The notes beneath the pieces are model-generated. The model was not told the DNA's origin. It made no database searches and saw only the letters and a program-made list of their open reading frames with translations. A stretch of DNA of 39,667 nt. Source: Chloroflexota bacterium (GTDB lineage Bacteria; Chloroflexota; UBA6077; CF-72). Where the stretch lies: contig JAFAZN010000088.1 of the NCBI GenBank assembly GCA_019239775.1, positions 1-39,667 of the forward strand, given 5' to 3'. The translations under genes were made by a program, and so were the position numbers. This document shows, piece by piece, positions 7,498 through 15,542 of the stretch; position 1 is the stretch's first letter; each line of letters opens with the position of its first letter.

Positions 7498-7590
7498 GTG
7501 AATTCGGGATCGGTTCCAGTTTTTGCGGTCATCTCCTTTGGATTGACCCAACGAACGCTGAGGTTCGGGAACGGTCCCAGATGTCCCTGA
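7498..7590 (+). CDS. Possible 30-codon leaderless leader ORF ahead of lacI
   Basis: GTG 7498 lies 7 nt after the -10 hexamer, so the transcript would begin at or near this codon. The frame runs 30 codons to TGA 7588-7590 and overlaps the lacI ATG at 7581 in another frame. Its first residues (VNSGSVPV) resemble the beta-glucosidase start (MQSGAVPV), because both carry the operator at the same codon positions. That similarity is explained by DNA-level conservation and is not evidence of a peptide function. Translation through this ORF could couple to lacI. It may equally be untranslated leader. Confidence 0.3.
   Translation: MNSGSVPVFAVISFGLTQRTLRFGNGPRCP
7504..7519 (+). promoter_or_regulatory. 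LacI-type operator O2 just downstream of the lacI promoter
   Basis: TCGGGATCGGTTCCAG, one base different from O1 at 6071 and likewise followed by TTTT. It starts 14 nt after the -10 hexamer, as does O1 after its own -10. This predicts autoregulation of lacI and control of the downstream transporter genes. Confidence 0.6.
7565..7580 (+). promoter_or_regulatory. LacI-type operator O3 abutting the lacI start codon
   Basis: TCGGGAACGGTCCCAG ends directly before ATG 7581 and is the most symmetric of the three sites (GGGAAC/GGTCCC, five of six pairs). It is 61 bp from O2, which would allow looping or cooperative binding. It occupies the place where a ribosome binding site would normally lie. Confidence 0.55.
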
Positions 7591-8642
7591 CCATCAAGGA
7601 CATCGCCACCCTGGCCGGCGTCTCGCGCTCAACCGTCTCGCGTGTGCTCAACAATCGCTACGGCGTCAAGCCTGCCGTTCGCGAGCACGTGCTCAGTGTC
7701 ATCCGCGAGCACAACTACTCACCCCAGGCAGCCGCGCGTAACCTCGCCAGCGCTCGATCCGACTGCATCGGCCTGCTCATCCCGCGCAGCGCCTCGGTTA
7801 GCTTCGGAGATCCGTTCATCGCCACGATGATCCAGGCGCTGGTGGAAGCCGCCGCCCAACAGGGCTACTTCGCGATGCTGGCGATGGTCACCACCGAGCG
7901 TGAGGCCGGCTTTTACGACCGCATCGTTCGTGGTCGGCACTTCGACGGCGTGATCATGTTCTCGAGCGACATCGATGATCCGATCCTGCCGCTGCTAATC
8001 AAGGACGGCAGTCCCCTCGTGCTGATTGGCCGCCATCCATATTTCACCGAGGTAGCGTCGGTGGACGTCGAAAATCGACAGGGCGCGCGCGATGCGGTGG
8101 CGCACCTGATTCAGCGAGGCCACCGCCGGATCGGCCTCATCAACGGCGAGCTCCAGATGGAGGCTGCCCTGGCGAGGCGAGACGGCTACAAGCAAGCGCT
8201 GCTGGAAGCAGGCTTGCCAATCGACGCCGATTTGATGGTCGAGGGCTTCTACTCGCACAGTGGCGCGTACGAAGCCATGCAAACATTGCTGAAGTCGCAG
8301 AATCCACCAACCGCCGTGTTCGCCGCGAGCGACCGGATGGCAGTGGGCGCCCTCGAGGCGGTCCGCAATTCGGGCTTGCGCGTGCCGGAGGATGTTGCCA
8401 TCGTCGGCTTCGACGACCTGGTGCTGGCGGTGAGCGCTACTCCGCCACTTAGCAGCGTGGCGCAACCCATCGGCATAATGGCGACCGAAGCCATCCAGTT
8501 GTTGATCGAGCAAATCAGGGGCGAAAGCGCGCCGCGGTCGGTGCGCTTGTTCGGGCAGCTGGTGGTGCGCGAATCCAGTGGTGGTTCAGAAAGAAGCCAA
8601 CCCAATCCGAAAGGAGGCTCAGTCCTGGTCAGCGGGCGCTGA
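7581..8642 (+). CDS. LacI-family transcriptional regulator (CebR/BglR-like)
   Basis: A 353-residue LacI/GalR repressor. The N-terminal helix-turn-helix and hinge read TIKDIATLAGVSRSTVSRVL (residues 4-23), with the hinge near YSPQAAARNL. The periplasmic-binding-protein-like effector domain starts at SDCIGLLIPRS and contains AVFAASDRMAVGALEAVR and VAIVGFDDL, both family hallmarks. ATG 7581 is preferred because the HTH begins at once; an in-frame extension to 7446 adds residues translated from the promoter and operators. It lies between beta-glucosidase and a CUT1 transporter, so the effector is probably a beta-glucoside or its product. Three operator copies around the two promoters point to autoregulation and repression of both units. 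The extreme C-terminal tail after VVRESSGG looks non-conserved. Confidence 0.93.
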   Translation: MSLTIKDIATLAGVSRSTVSRVLNNRYGVKPAVREHVLSVIREHNYSPQAAARNLASARSDCIGLLIPRSASVSFGDPFIATMIQALVEAAAQQGYFAMLAMVTTEREAGFYDRIVRGRHFDGVIMFSSDIDDPILPLLIKDGSPLVLIGRHPYFTEVASVDVENRQGARDAVAHLIQRGHRRIGLINGELQMEAALARRDGYKQALLEAGLPIDADLMVEGFYSHSGAYEAMQTLLKSQNPPTAVFAASDRMAVGALEAVRNSGLRVPEDVAIVGFDDLVLAVSATPPLSSVAQPIGIMATEAIQLLIEQIRGESAPRSVRLFGQLVVRESSGGSERSQPNPKGGSVLVSGR

Positions 8643-8685
8643 CGTTTTCGCCTGGCGATTTTTTCACACTTCGTGGGAGGACACG

Positions 8686-10122
8686 ATGCTCAAACGCACC
8701 GCGCTCAGGTGGGGAGCCTCGCTACTTGCGCTGGCGCTCCTTGGCTCCAGTGCCTTGTCGGCCGAGGCCCAGACGACAATTCCCCCGACGCCGACTCCGG
8801 TAGCTCTCGATACGTTCGATCCGAATGCGGCCAGTGGCCGCACGGTTGTGAAGTGGTACGTCGGTCTGGGAACCGGCGGAAATCCAGCACAGATTGCCAC
8901 ACAGCGTGCGGTGGTAGACGCGTTCAACAAATCACAGAATTCGATTTATCTGACGTTGCAGATTGTTGATAACCGTGTCGCGTCGACGACGCTTGCAACG
9001 CAGATTGCCGCGGGCAATGTCCCCGACATCGTCGGACCGGTTGGTACGGTCGGCCGCGCTACGTTCGATGGCAACTGGCTGGACCTGTCGCCACTCATTC
9101 AGGCGAACAACTACGACATGAGCGTGTACGACCAGTCCGTCGTGCAAAACTACAACCTGCCCGGTCAGGGTCTGATCGGTATTCCATTCGCTGTCTATCC
9201 GTCGTTCGTGTACTTCAACAAGGATCTATTCGACGAGGCCGGCCTGCCTTATCCGCCGCAGCATTTCGGCGACACGTACATGGGCAAGGAATGGAACTTC
9301 GACACACTCCGCGATCTGGCCATGAAGCTCACGGTCGACGACAAGGGCAATGACGCGACCGAGGCTGGCTTCCAACCGGATCACATCGTGCAGTTTGGCT
9401 TCGATCTGCAGTACAAGACCGATCCGCGCGCAATGGGCACGCTGTTTGGCGCCGATCGCATGGCGACCAACGAAGGCGTGGCGGTAATTCCGCCGCAATG
9501 GTTGGCTGCCTGGAACTTCTTCTATGGCGGCATGTTCGTTGACCACTGGATGCCCAATGACGCGTATCGCAACAGCGATCTGTTCGGACAGGGCAACGTG
9601 TTCAACTCCGGCAACCTGGCGATGGCCTACACGCACATGTGGTACACGGGCACCATTGACCCGGTCAGCACGGGCGGCAAGGTCAAGAACTGGGACATTG
9701 CCGTCGTTCCGTCGTACCAGGGGAAGACCACCGCGGAGCTGCACGCCGATACCTTCGGCATCATGAAGGCAACCACCCATCCGAACGAAGCCTTCCAGGC
9801 CTACAAGTACCTGATCACCAATAAGGACCTGCTGCAGGTCTACGGTGCCATGCCGGCAATCAAGGGCATGCAGAGCGACTTCTTTGGCGGGCTGGACCAG
9901 AAATTTGCGCCAGTCAAGGTTGACTGGCAGGTGGCCCAGGACAGCCTCGCCTACATCGACGTGCCGAATCACGAAGAAGGCCTGCCCAACTTCTTGAAGG
10001 CGCGCCAGGCAACTACCGACTTCCAGACCCTGATCGACACGACACCAGGGCTGGACATCAACGCCGAGGCGCAGCGGCTACAAGCCACCCTGCAGGCGAT
10101 CTATGATGAGGTTCGCCACTGA
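8686..10122 (+). CDS. CUT1 sugar ABC transporter substrate-binding protein
   Basis: A 478-residue family 1 extracellular solute-binding protein. A Sec signal peptide (residues 1-27) ends with a likely signal peptidase I site at AEA|Q; unlike the other sugar-binding proteins here it has no lipobox. Family features are VVDAFNKSQNSIYLTLQ, IPFAVYPSFVYFNKDLFDEAGLPYPP and the AMAYTHMWY segment. ATG 8686 has a strong Shine-Dalgarno (GGGAGG, 5 nt upstream); in-frame sequence back to 8578 is the lacI end and intergenic DNA. It starts 43 bp after lacI and is followed by its two permeases. The ligand is probably a beta-linked oligosaccharide, judging from the beta-glucosidase and CebR-like operators. 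No ATPase gene is in this operon. Confidence 0.9.
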   Translation: MLKRTALRWGASLLALALLGSSALSAEAQTTIPPTPTPVALDTFDPNAASGRTVVKWYVGLGTGGNPAQIATQRAVVDAFNKSQNSIYLTLQIVDNRVASTTLATQIAAGNVPDIVGPVGTVGRATFDGNWLDLSPLIQANNYDMSVYDQSVVQNYNLPGQGLIGIPFAVYPSFVYFNKDLFDEAGLPYPPQHFGDTYMGKEWNFDTLRDLAMKLTVDDKGNDATEAGFQPDHIVQFGFDLQYKTDPRAMGTLFGADRMATNEGVAVIPPQWLAAWNFFYGGMFVDHWMPNDAYRNSDLFGQGNVFNSGNLAMAYTHMWYTGTIDPVSTGGKVKNWDIAVVPSYQGKTTAELHADTFGIMKATTHPNEAFQAYKYLITNKDLLQVYGAMPAIKGMQSDFFGGLDQKFAPVKVDWQVAQDSLAYIDVPNHEEGLPNFLKARQATTDFQTLIDTTPGLDINAEAQRLQATLQAIYDEVRH

Positions 10123-10159
10123 GGTCTAGTTCAAAGGTCCTGAACAGGAACACCTGAGC

Positions 10160-11077
10160 GTGATGCGTCCAATGGGCACTTCACTCGGTCGCAAGGAGAG
10201 CATGTGGGGGCTGCTCTTCCTTGCGCCCTGGCTCCTGGGGTTTGTCCTCTTCTTCGCGGGCCCCATGCTGGTGTCGTTGGGCGCATCGTTCACCGACCTG
10301 GTGCTCGTGCGCTCCGACCAGGTGCGCTTCATCGGCCTGGAGAACTGGAGCCACCTGCTCACTGACCAGCTCGTCACCAAGTCACTGCTGGTGACCGGCA
10401 ATTTCTTGCTGATCGCACTCCCGATCATGCTGGCATTGCCGCTGGTGATGGCGCTGTTGTTGAACTCCAACCGGTTGATTGCCAAGCCACTGTTCCGTGC
10501 GCTGTTCTTCCTGCCGGTGCTTATTCCGGGCGTCGCCGCGGCGGCCATCTGGCAGGGTGTGCTCAACCTCCACACGGGTTGGCTGGACCTCTCGCTGGAA
10601 GCTTTCGGGCTACCGGCGCCGGACTGGCTGAACGATCCGCAATGGGTGATTCCGGCGCTGGCGTTGATTAGCACCTGGAGCGTTGGCAACTACATGGTCA
10701 TCATGTTGGCAGGACTCCAGGGTGTCCCGTCGGAGTTGTACGACGCGGCCAAAGTCGACGGTGCCGGTCCGTTCTACCGTTTCTTTCGCATCAGCCTGCC
10801 GATGATCTCGCCGGTCATCTTTTACTGTCTGGTGCTCGCGGTCATTCAGATTCTTCAATATTTTCTCACCGCCTACGTGCTCTTCCAGAATACGGCAGGC
10901 CCGAATAACTCCGCGCTGTTCTACATGATGAACCTCTACAAGGAAGCGTTCGTGTACTACCACATGGGCTATGCCTCAGCTCTGGCATGGGCGCTGTTCG
11001 TGGTCGGGTTGATCGTGACATTGGGTCTGTTCGCTGGTGCACGGCGCTGGGTCTATTACGCGAGCGGAGACCGTTAG
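10160..11077 (+). CDS. CUT1 sugar ABC transporter permease, MalF/UgpA type
   Basis: A 305-residue inner-membrane protein with six predicted helices. It opens with a basic segment and the family entry WGLLFLAPWLLGFVLFFAGPMLVS. The permease EAA motif appears as LYDAAKVDGAGPFYRFFRISLP near residues 194-215, which docks the ATPase. GTG 10160 and ATG 10163 are adjacent and either may be used. It lies between its binding protein (37 bp upstream) and the MalG-type partner (1 bp downstream). No MalK-type ATPase adjoins; the only CUT1 ATPase in the window is at 31619. Confidence 0.92.
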   Translation: MMRPMGTSLGRKESMWGLLFLAPWLLGFVLFFAGPMLVSLGASFTDLVLVRSDQVRFIGLENWSHLLTDQLVTKSLLVTGNFLLIALPIMLALPLVMALLLNSNRLIAKPLFRALFFLPVLIPGVAAAAIWQGVLNLHTGWLDLSLEAFGLPAPDWLNDPQWVIPALALISTWSVGNYMVIMLAGLQGVPSELYDAAKVDGAGPFYRFFRISLPMISPVIFYCLVLAVIQILQYFLTAYVLFQNTAGPNNSALFYMMNLYKEAFVYYHMGYASALAWALFVVGLIVTLGLFAGARRWVYYASGDR

Positions 11078-11078
11078 C

Positions 11079-12164
11079 ATGGCCGCGGTTACTGGCGTTG
11101 CAACCAAACCCGGGTATGACGTGGCTCGCTCCACGCCAGTGCTGTCACGCCAGCTGCGCGGGATGATGCTCGCCGGCACGCTCTCGCTTTTCGCGATCAT
11201 GCTGGTGAGCGTGTACCTCATGCCGCTCGCCTATGCGGCGGCACTCTCACTACGCACCGCGACGATCGAGTCCGGTCAGCCGTTCTGGCCATCGGAGCCG
11301 GCGCACTTCACGTATGAGGATCAGACCTACGATCTGTACAACGTGCCGATCGATGGCACGATGCGCCAGCTCGCGCTCTACAAACCGGGTCGCGAGGCAA
11401 GCACCTTCCTGGATCCGAAGGATCCCTCTCAGCCAATTGACTGGCAGGGCCGCTGGCGCACGCTCGACAAGGTCTGGACCTTCGCACCGCGCTGGTCCAA
11501 TTTCGTCGAGGCCTGGAATATCACCAACTTTGGACGGCTGTTCTTCAATACCATCGCCATCGCGGTCATCGGCACCATTGGCGCGGTTTGTTCGGCAACC
11601 GTCGTTGCGTACGGCTTTTCACGTTTTCACGTGCCGGGCAAACAGATCCTGTTCATGGTGCTGGTGTGCACGATCATCCTGCCTCAGCAAGTGACGATTG
11701 TGCCCACCTACACGCTGTTCAACCGCATTGGCTGGGTTGGCACCTGGTTGCCGCTGCTGGTGCCACATTTCTTCGGCAACGCCTATAACGTGTTTTTGCT
11801 ACGCCAGTTTTTCATGAGCATTCCGCGTGACCTGGACGAGGCCGCGATGATGGACGGCGCAGGTCCAATTCGCACGTTGCTGTCGGTCATCGTGCCGCAG
11901 GCGTGGCCGGGCATTGTCACGGTGTGTCTGTTCCACTTCTTTTTCGCATGGAACGACTTCTTTGCGCCGCTGGTGTACCTGGTCGGACATGAGGAGCTCT
12001 GGCCGATTTCAGTCGGCATGTCCTATTTCACTGGCCAGTTCGTGCAGCTGCCGCAGCTAATCCAGGCGACCGCGCTCATGGCCCTGGCACTGCCCGTCAC
12101 CGTGTTCCTGCTGGCGCAGCGCGTCTTCGTTCAGGGCGTGGTAGTCACGGGCGTAGAGAAATAG
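11079..12164 (+). CDS. CUT1 sugar ABC transporter permease, MalG type with enlarged external loop
   Basis: A 361-residue MalG-type permease. TM1 spans about residues 30-55, and the EAA loop is LDEAAMMDGAGPIRTLLSVIVP near residues 252-273. Between TM1 and TM2 lies an unusually long hydrophilic stretch (about residues 60-145) with many aromatic and Pro residues (FWPSEPAHFTYEDQTYDLYN and a WTFAPRWSNF exit). The other MalG-type permeases in the window are 278 and 300 residues. The loop is predicted to be outside and may help dock the binding protein. ATG 11079 starts just after the upstream stop and has GGAGA 10 nt before it. It is the last gene of the lacI operon and is followed by a strong hairpin. 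Confidence 0.92.
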   Translation: MAAVTGVATKPGYDVARSTPVLSRQLRGMMLAGTLSLFAIMLVSVYLMPLAYAAALSLRTATIESGQPFWPSEPAHFTYEDQTYDLYNVPIDGTMRQLALYKPGREASTFLDPKDPSQPIDWQGRWRTLDKVWTFAPRWSNFVEAWNITNFGRLFFNTIAIAVIGTIGAVCSATVVAYGFSRFHVPGKQILFMVLVCTIILPQQVTIVPTYTLFNRIGWVGTWLPLLVPHFFGNAYNVFLLRQFFMSIPRDLDEAAMMDGAGPIRTLLSVIVPQAWPGIVTVCLFHFFFAWNDFFAPLVYLVGHEELWPISVGMSYFTGQFVQLPQLIQATALMALALPVTVFLLAQRVFVQGVVVTGVEK

Positions 12165-12177
12165 CTCGGCGGGATGC

Positions 12178-12204
12178 GGAGTGCAGCGGACCAAGCTGCA
12201 CTCC
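12178..12204. terminator. Strong hairpin between convergent genes
   Basis: A perfect 10-bp stem (GGAGTGCAGC / GCTGCACTCC) with the 7-nt loop GGACCAA starts 14 bp after the permease stop codon. There is no T tract, so it is not a classic intrinsic terminator on either strand. Its place between convergent genes suggests transcript termination or 3'-end protection in both directions. Confidence 0.6.
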
Positions 12205-12252
12205 TCGCCCATAATGTCCGTACATATGGTGTACCACTGTGCGCGGGGCGCG

Positions 12253-15200
12253 TCAAGCGGCGCGCGACAGCGACCCGCCTAGCTCGAGCCGCCAGGTGCG
12301 CGCCCAGCGCGCCAGCGCTTCTGGCCCCACTGGCCGACTCACGTAATATCCCTGGACCTCGTCGCACCCCATGTCCTTGAGCAACACCAGCGAGTCTGCG
12401 TCCTCGACGCCTTCGGCCACGACGCACAGGCCGAGCGTGTGTCCCAGGTCGATTGTGGCACGAACCAGCGCGGCATCGCGCACGTCAGAGGCCACGTCGC
12501 GCAGGAACGACCGGTCGATCTTCAACTCGTCCAGCGGCAATCGCTTCAAATACGCCAGGCTCGAATAGCCGGTCCCAAAATCGTCAACGGCAACGCGCAC
12601 GCCCATTCCGCGCAAGCTCGCCAACAAGCTGCGAGCGCGCGCCGGATCGCTCATCAGCATGCTTTCCGTAAGCTCCAGCTCGAATCCAGCATGGCAGTCC
12701 GGATGCGCAATCAGCACATCCCGAACCGTTTCCAGCAGGTTGGAGTCTCGCAACGACTGCGCCGACAGATTCACCGCCATACTCAGCTGCAGTCCCGCCG
12801 ACTGCCACTGCGCCTGTTGTGCGCGAGCGGCCCGCAAGACCCAGTACGTCAATGGCTCGATAAGACCGGCCTGCTCAGCTACCGAAATAAACTGGTCCGG
12901 TCGCAACAATCCGCGCGTTGGATGCTCCCATCGTACCAGCGCCTCGACGCCGATAACGCGTCCATCACTGAGAGCGACTTTCGGCTGATAGTGCAGCACG
13001 AGCTGGTTGCGTTCGATGGCTGCGCGCAGCTCTCCAGTCAGTCCGAGACGTTCGGCGTTATCGCGATCGAGGTCGGGAGTAAACAGACTGATGCCCTCGC
13101 CGGCGCGCTTGGCCGCGTACATCGCAAGATCCGCGCGACGCAACAAGGTTGCCGGATCCTGACCGTGTTCCGGCCCGAGCGCTACGCCAATGCTGGCGCC
13201 GACATCCAGGGTCAGCCCGCCGAGCGCGATTGGTTCTGCCAGCGCGGCCCGCACGCGGTGAGAAACCTGCAAGGCCGTGCCTTCGTCAGCATCAACCAGG
13301 AGAACGGCGAACTCGTCGCCACCCAACCGCGCAATCGTATCGTTGCTTCGCACCGCATCTCGCAGCCGTTCTGCCACTTCTTGCAAGACCGCGTCGCCGA
13401 CGCCATGTCCAAGCGCATCATTGACTTCCTTGAAGCGGTCGAGGTCCAGCAGCACCAATGCAAGCGGAGTCCGGCGCGCATTCAAACGGTCGATCGCCAC
13501 ATCCAGCCGCTCCTGGAGCAGCATCCGATTCGGCAGTCCGGTCAATGCGTCGTGGCGCGCCTGACGCGCCAGCGCTTCCTCCGCCTGCTTTCGCTCGCTG
13601 ATGTCACGCGCAATGGACGCGGCACCGATGACGTTGCCAGCATGGTCGCGAATAGGCGATACCGTCGCCGAAACGTGAACCCGCCGCCCATCGCTGCCAA
13701 TGCGCTCCGCTTCGTGGATCTCCACGTGCTCGCCAAGCGCAACACGCGCCATCACGACGTCGGATACGGACTTTTGCTCCGACGGAACCAGCACCTGGAT
13801 GTGCTGGCCAATTGCCTCCTCGGCCGTGTAGCCGTACAACCGTTCCGCCCCGCGATTCCAACTCGTGATTGTTCCATCAAGCGTGCGGCTGATAATGGCG
13901 TCCTGCGATGACTCCACGATCGCCGCGAGTCGACGACGTTCCTCTTCCGCCGCGAACCGCTCCGTGACATCGCGCACAAACGCCTGCAAGCCAACCACCT
14001 GCCCTCCGTCGCGAATGAGACTGACGTTTGCCTCCACCCAGCGCACTTCCCTATTCCGGCGGACGATGCGCATTGGATAATTGATCGGCACGTCGCCACC
14101 GGCTACGCGTTTGCGCATGTTGGCCATCACTGCCGGTCGATCGTCAGGGTGGATTAGATCGGCCACCGACATCTGCAGCGCCTGCTCGACCGTGTAGCCG
14201 CTGAGCGCTTCCCAGCGCTGATTCGCAAAAGTCAGGCGACCGCGCGTGTCATAGGCGATGACGACATCGTTGGCGTTGTCGATCAGCAGCCGATTCTGCT
14301 CGAGCACTGAGCGCATGCGTTGCTCGCTGGCGTGCAGTGCGGCTTCGGTCCGTTTCCGGTCGGTAACGTCGCGACTGATTGCCAGCGCCGCAATGATCTC
14401 ACCGGTTTCGTCGCGGAGGGGCACCACGTTGCTCTCCAGCGAGCGGCGCGCCCCGCGCAGTCCGATCGTGTCGAATTCGCCACTGGCGGACTCGCCGTGA
14501 AAGGCCGAGTCGGTCAGGCTCTCAAACGCCTTTCGATGCTCTGGCACCACGATCGAGCTCGCCTGCGCACCCATGACTTCGGTCAGGCTCTCCGCTTCAA
14601 TCATCGCCAGACCAGCCGGATTCATGTCGAGCAACCGGCCGTCGCGGTCGAGCAGCTTGACGCAGTCCGGGGCGGCGTTCACGATCGCCCGGAGCCGGGC
14701 CTCGCTCGACTGCAATGCCGTCTCCGCGAGTTTGCGTTCCGTAATGTCGCGCACGGTTCCGACCATTCGCAGCGGTCGGCCCGTGCTGTCCAGGTGCATC
14801 CGGCCAATACTGGTCAGATAGCGGATTTTGCCATCAGGCTCCACGGTTCGGAACTGGCAATTGAACTCTTCGCCAGTCTCGCTCGCCACGGCGAACGCGT
14901 TGGACACCGCGTCTTTGTCATCCGGGTGTACACGCCCGACGAAGGTCGCCAGACCCGCCGGCGCGTCCTCGCTCACACCAACGATCGCGCGCGCCAGGGC
15001 AGACCACACCGTTTGCCCCGTGGTGAAATCGTGCTCCCAGATGCCGGTGGTTGCGCTCTCGAGGGCAAGGCGTAGGCGTTCCTCACTGCCGCGCAGCGCC
15101 GCGTAGGCAGCCCGCCGTGAGGTGATGTCGCGAGCGATGCCTTGCAGCCGACCGTCCGAAAGCAGCCGCGTGCTGACCTCGACCGGGACCAGACTGCCAT

Positions 15201-15501
15201 CGGATCGGACCAGCTCGCGCTCGCTCAAGAGCGTCTCGCCGGCGCGCAGCGCTGCCATGCGCTCTTTGCCTCCCGCGGCGCCTTCGGGCGTCAGCACATC
15301 GCCGATGTTGCGACCCAGCAGCGCGGTGCGACTGTAGCCCAGCAACTCGCAGGCGCGCGCGTTGACGTCGACGAACCTGCCGTCCGGGCTGGCCAGAAAG
15401 ATGGCGTCCGCGGCCTGCTCGAGCAGCTCACGATGAGCTCGCCTCGCGGCCAGCACAGCGCGCAGCCCGGTGAGGGATATGCGGCTGAGGCGGGGGCGCA
15501 T
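12253..15501 (-). CDS. Five-PAS diguanylate cyclase/phosphodiesterase (GGDEF-EAL)
   Basis: This 1082-residue cyclic-di-GMP protein has five tandem PAS/PAC modules (about 22-130, 135-255, 262-385, 392-515 and 518-640), then a GGDEF domain (about 645-810) and an EAL domain (about 820-1070). GGDEF is intact at 727-731, preceded five residues earlier by an RxxD inhibitory I-site (RSND). The EAL motif is at 853-855, and the further catalytic landmarks NLSA, ELTES, DDFGTGYSSL, KIDRSF, AEGVE and QGYY are all present. Both activities are therefore plausible. No membrane segment is seen, so it is a cytoplasmic sensor; no PAS cofactor can be assigned. It stands alone between the sugar operon hairpin and the cupredoxin gene. 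The target process is unknown. Confidence 0.95.
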   Translation of the reverse strand: MRPRLSRISLTGLRAVLAARRAHRELLEQAADAIFLASPDGRFVDVNARACELLGYSRTALLGRNIGDVLTPEGAAGGKERMAALRAGETLLSERELVRSDGSLVPVEVSTRLLSDGRLQGIARDITSRRAAYAALRGSEERLRLALESATTGIWEHDFTTGQTVWSALARAIVGVSEDAPAGLATFVGRVHPDDKDAVSNAFAVASETGEEFNCQFRTVEPDGKIRYLTSIGRMHLDSTGRPLRMVGTVRDITERKLAETALQSSEARLRAIVNAAPDCVKLLDRDGRLLDMNPAGLAMIEAESLTEVMGAQASSIVVPEHRKAFESLTDSAFHGESASGEFDTIGLRGARRSLESNVVPLRDETGEIIAALAISRDVTDRKRTEAALHASEQRMRSVLEQNRLLIDNANDVVIAYDTRGRLTFANQRWEALSGYTVEQALQMSVADLIHPDDRPAVMANMRKRVAGGDVPINYPMRIVRRNREVRWVEANVSLIRDGGQVVGLQAFVRDVTERFAAEEERRRLAAIVESSQDAIISRTLDGTITSWNRGAERLYGYTAEEAIGQHIQVLVPSEQKSVSDVVMARVALGEHVEIHEAERIGSDGRRVHVSATVSPIRDHAGNVIGAASIARDISERKQAEEALARQARHDALTGLPNRMLLQERLDVAIDRLNARRTPLALVLLDLDRFKEVNDALGHGVGDAVLQEVAERLRDAVRSNDTIARLGGDEFAVLLVDADEGTALQVSHRVRAALAEPIALGGLTLDVGASIGVALGPEHGQDPATLLRRADLAMYAAKRAGEGISLFTPDLDRDNAERLGLTGELRAAIERNQLVLHYQPKVALSDGRVIGVEALVRWEHPTRGLLRPDQFISVAEQAGLIEPLTYWVLRAARAQQAQWQSAGLQLSMAVNLSAQSLRDSNLLETVRDVLIAHPDCHAGFELELTESMLMSDPARARSLLASLRGMGVRVAVDDFGTGYSSLAYLKRLPLDELKIDRSFLRDVASDVRDAALVRATIDLGHTLGLCVVAEGVEDADSLVLLKDMGCDEVQGYYVSRPVGPEALARWARTWRLELGGSLSRAA

Positions 15502-15542
15502 CAGTCAAGGATCGACCGAAGCGCCCCCGAACTTGAGCGGCG

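Noticed and set aside
7446..7580. N-terminal extension of lacI by 45 codons
   Set aside because: The extension reads through the promoter and two operators; the conserved HTH begins right after ATG 7581.
12439..13911. 490-codon open frame opposite the GGDEF-EAL gene
   Set aside because: It is antisense to the clearly coding GGDEF and EAL domains, has no recognisable family and no start signals. Long antisense frames are expected in GC-rich genes with strong third-position bias.
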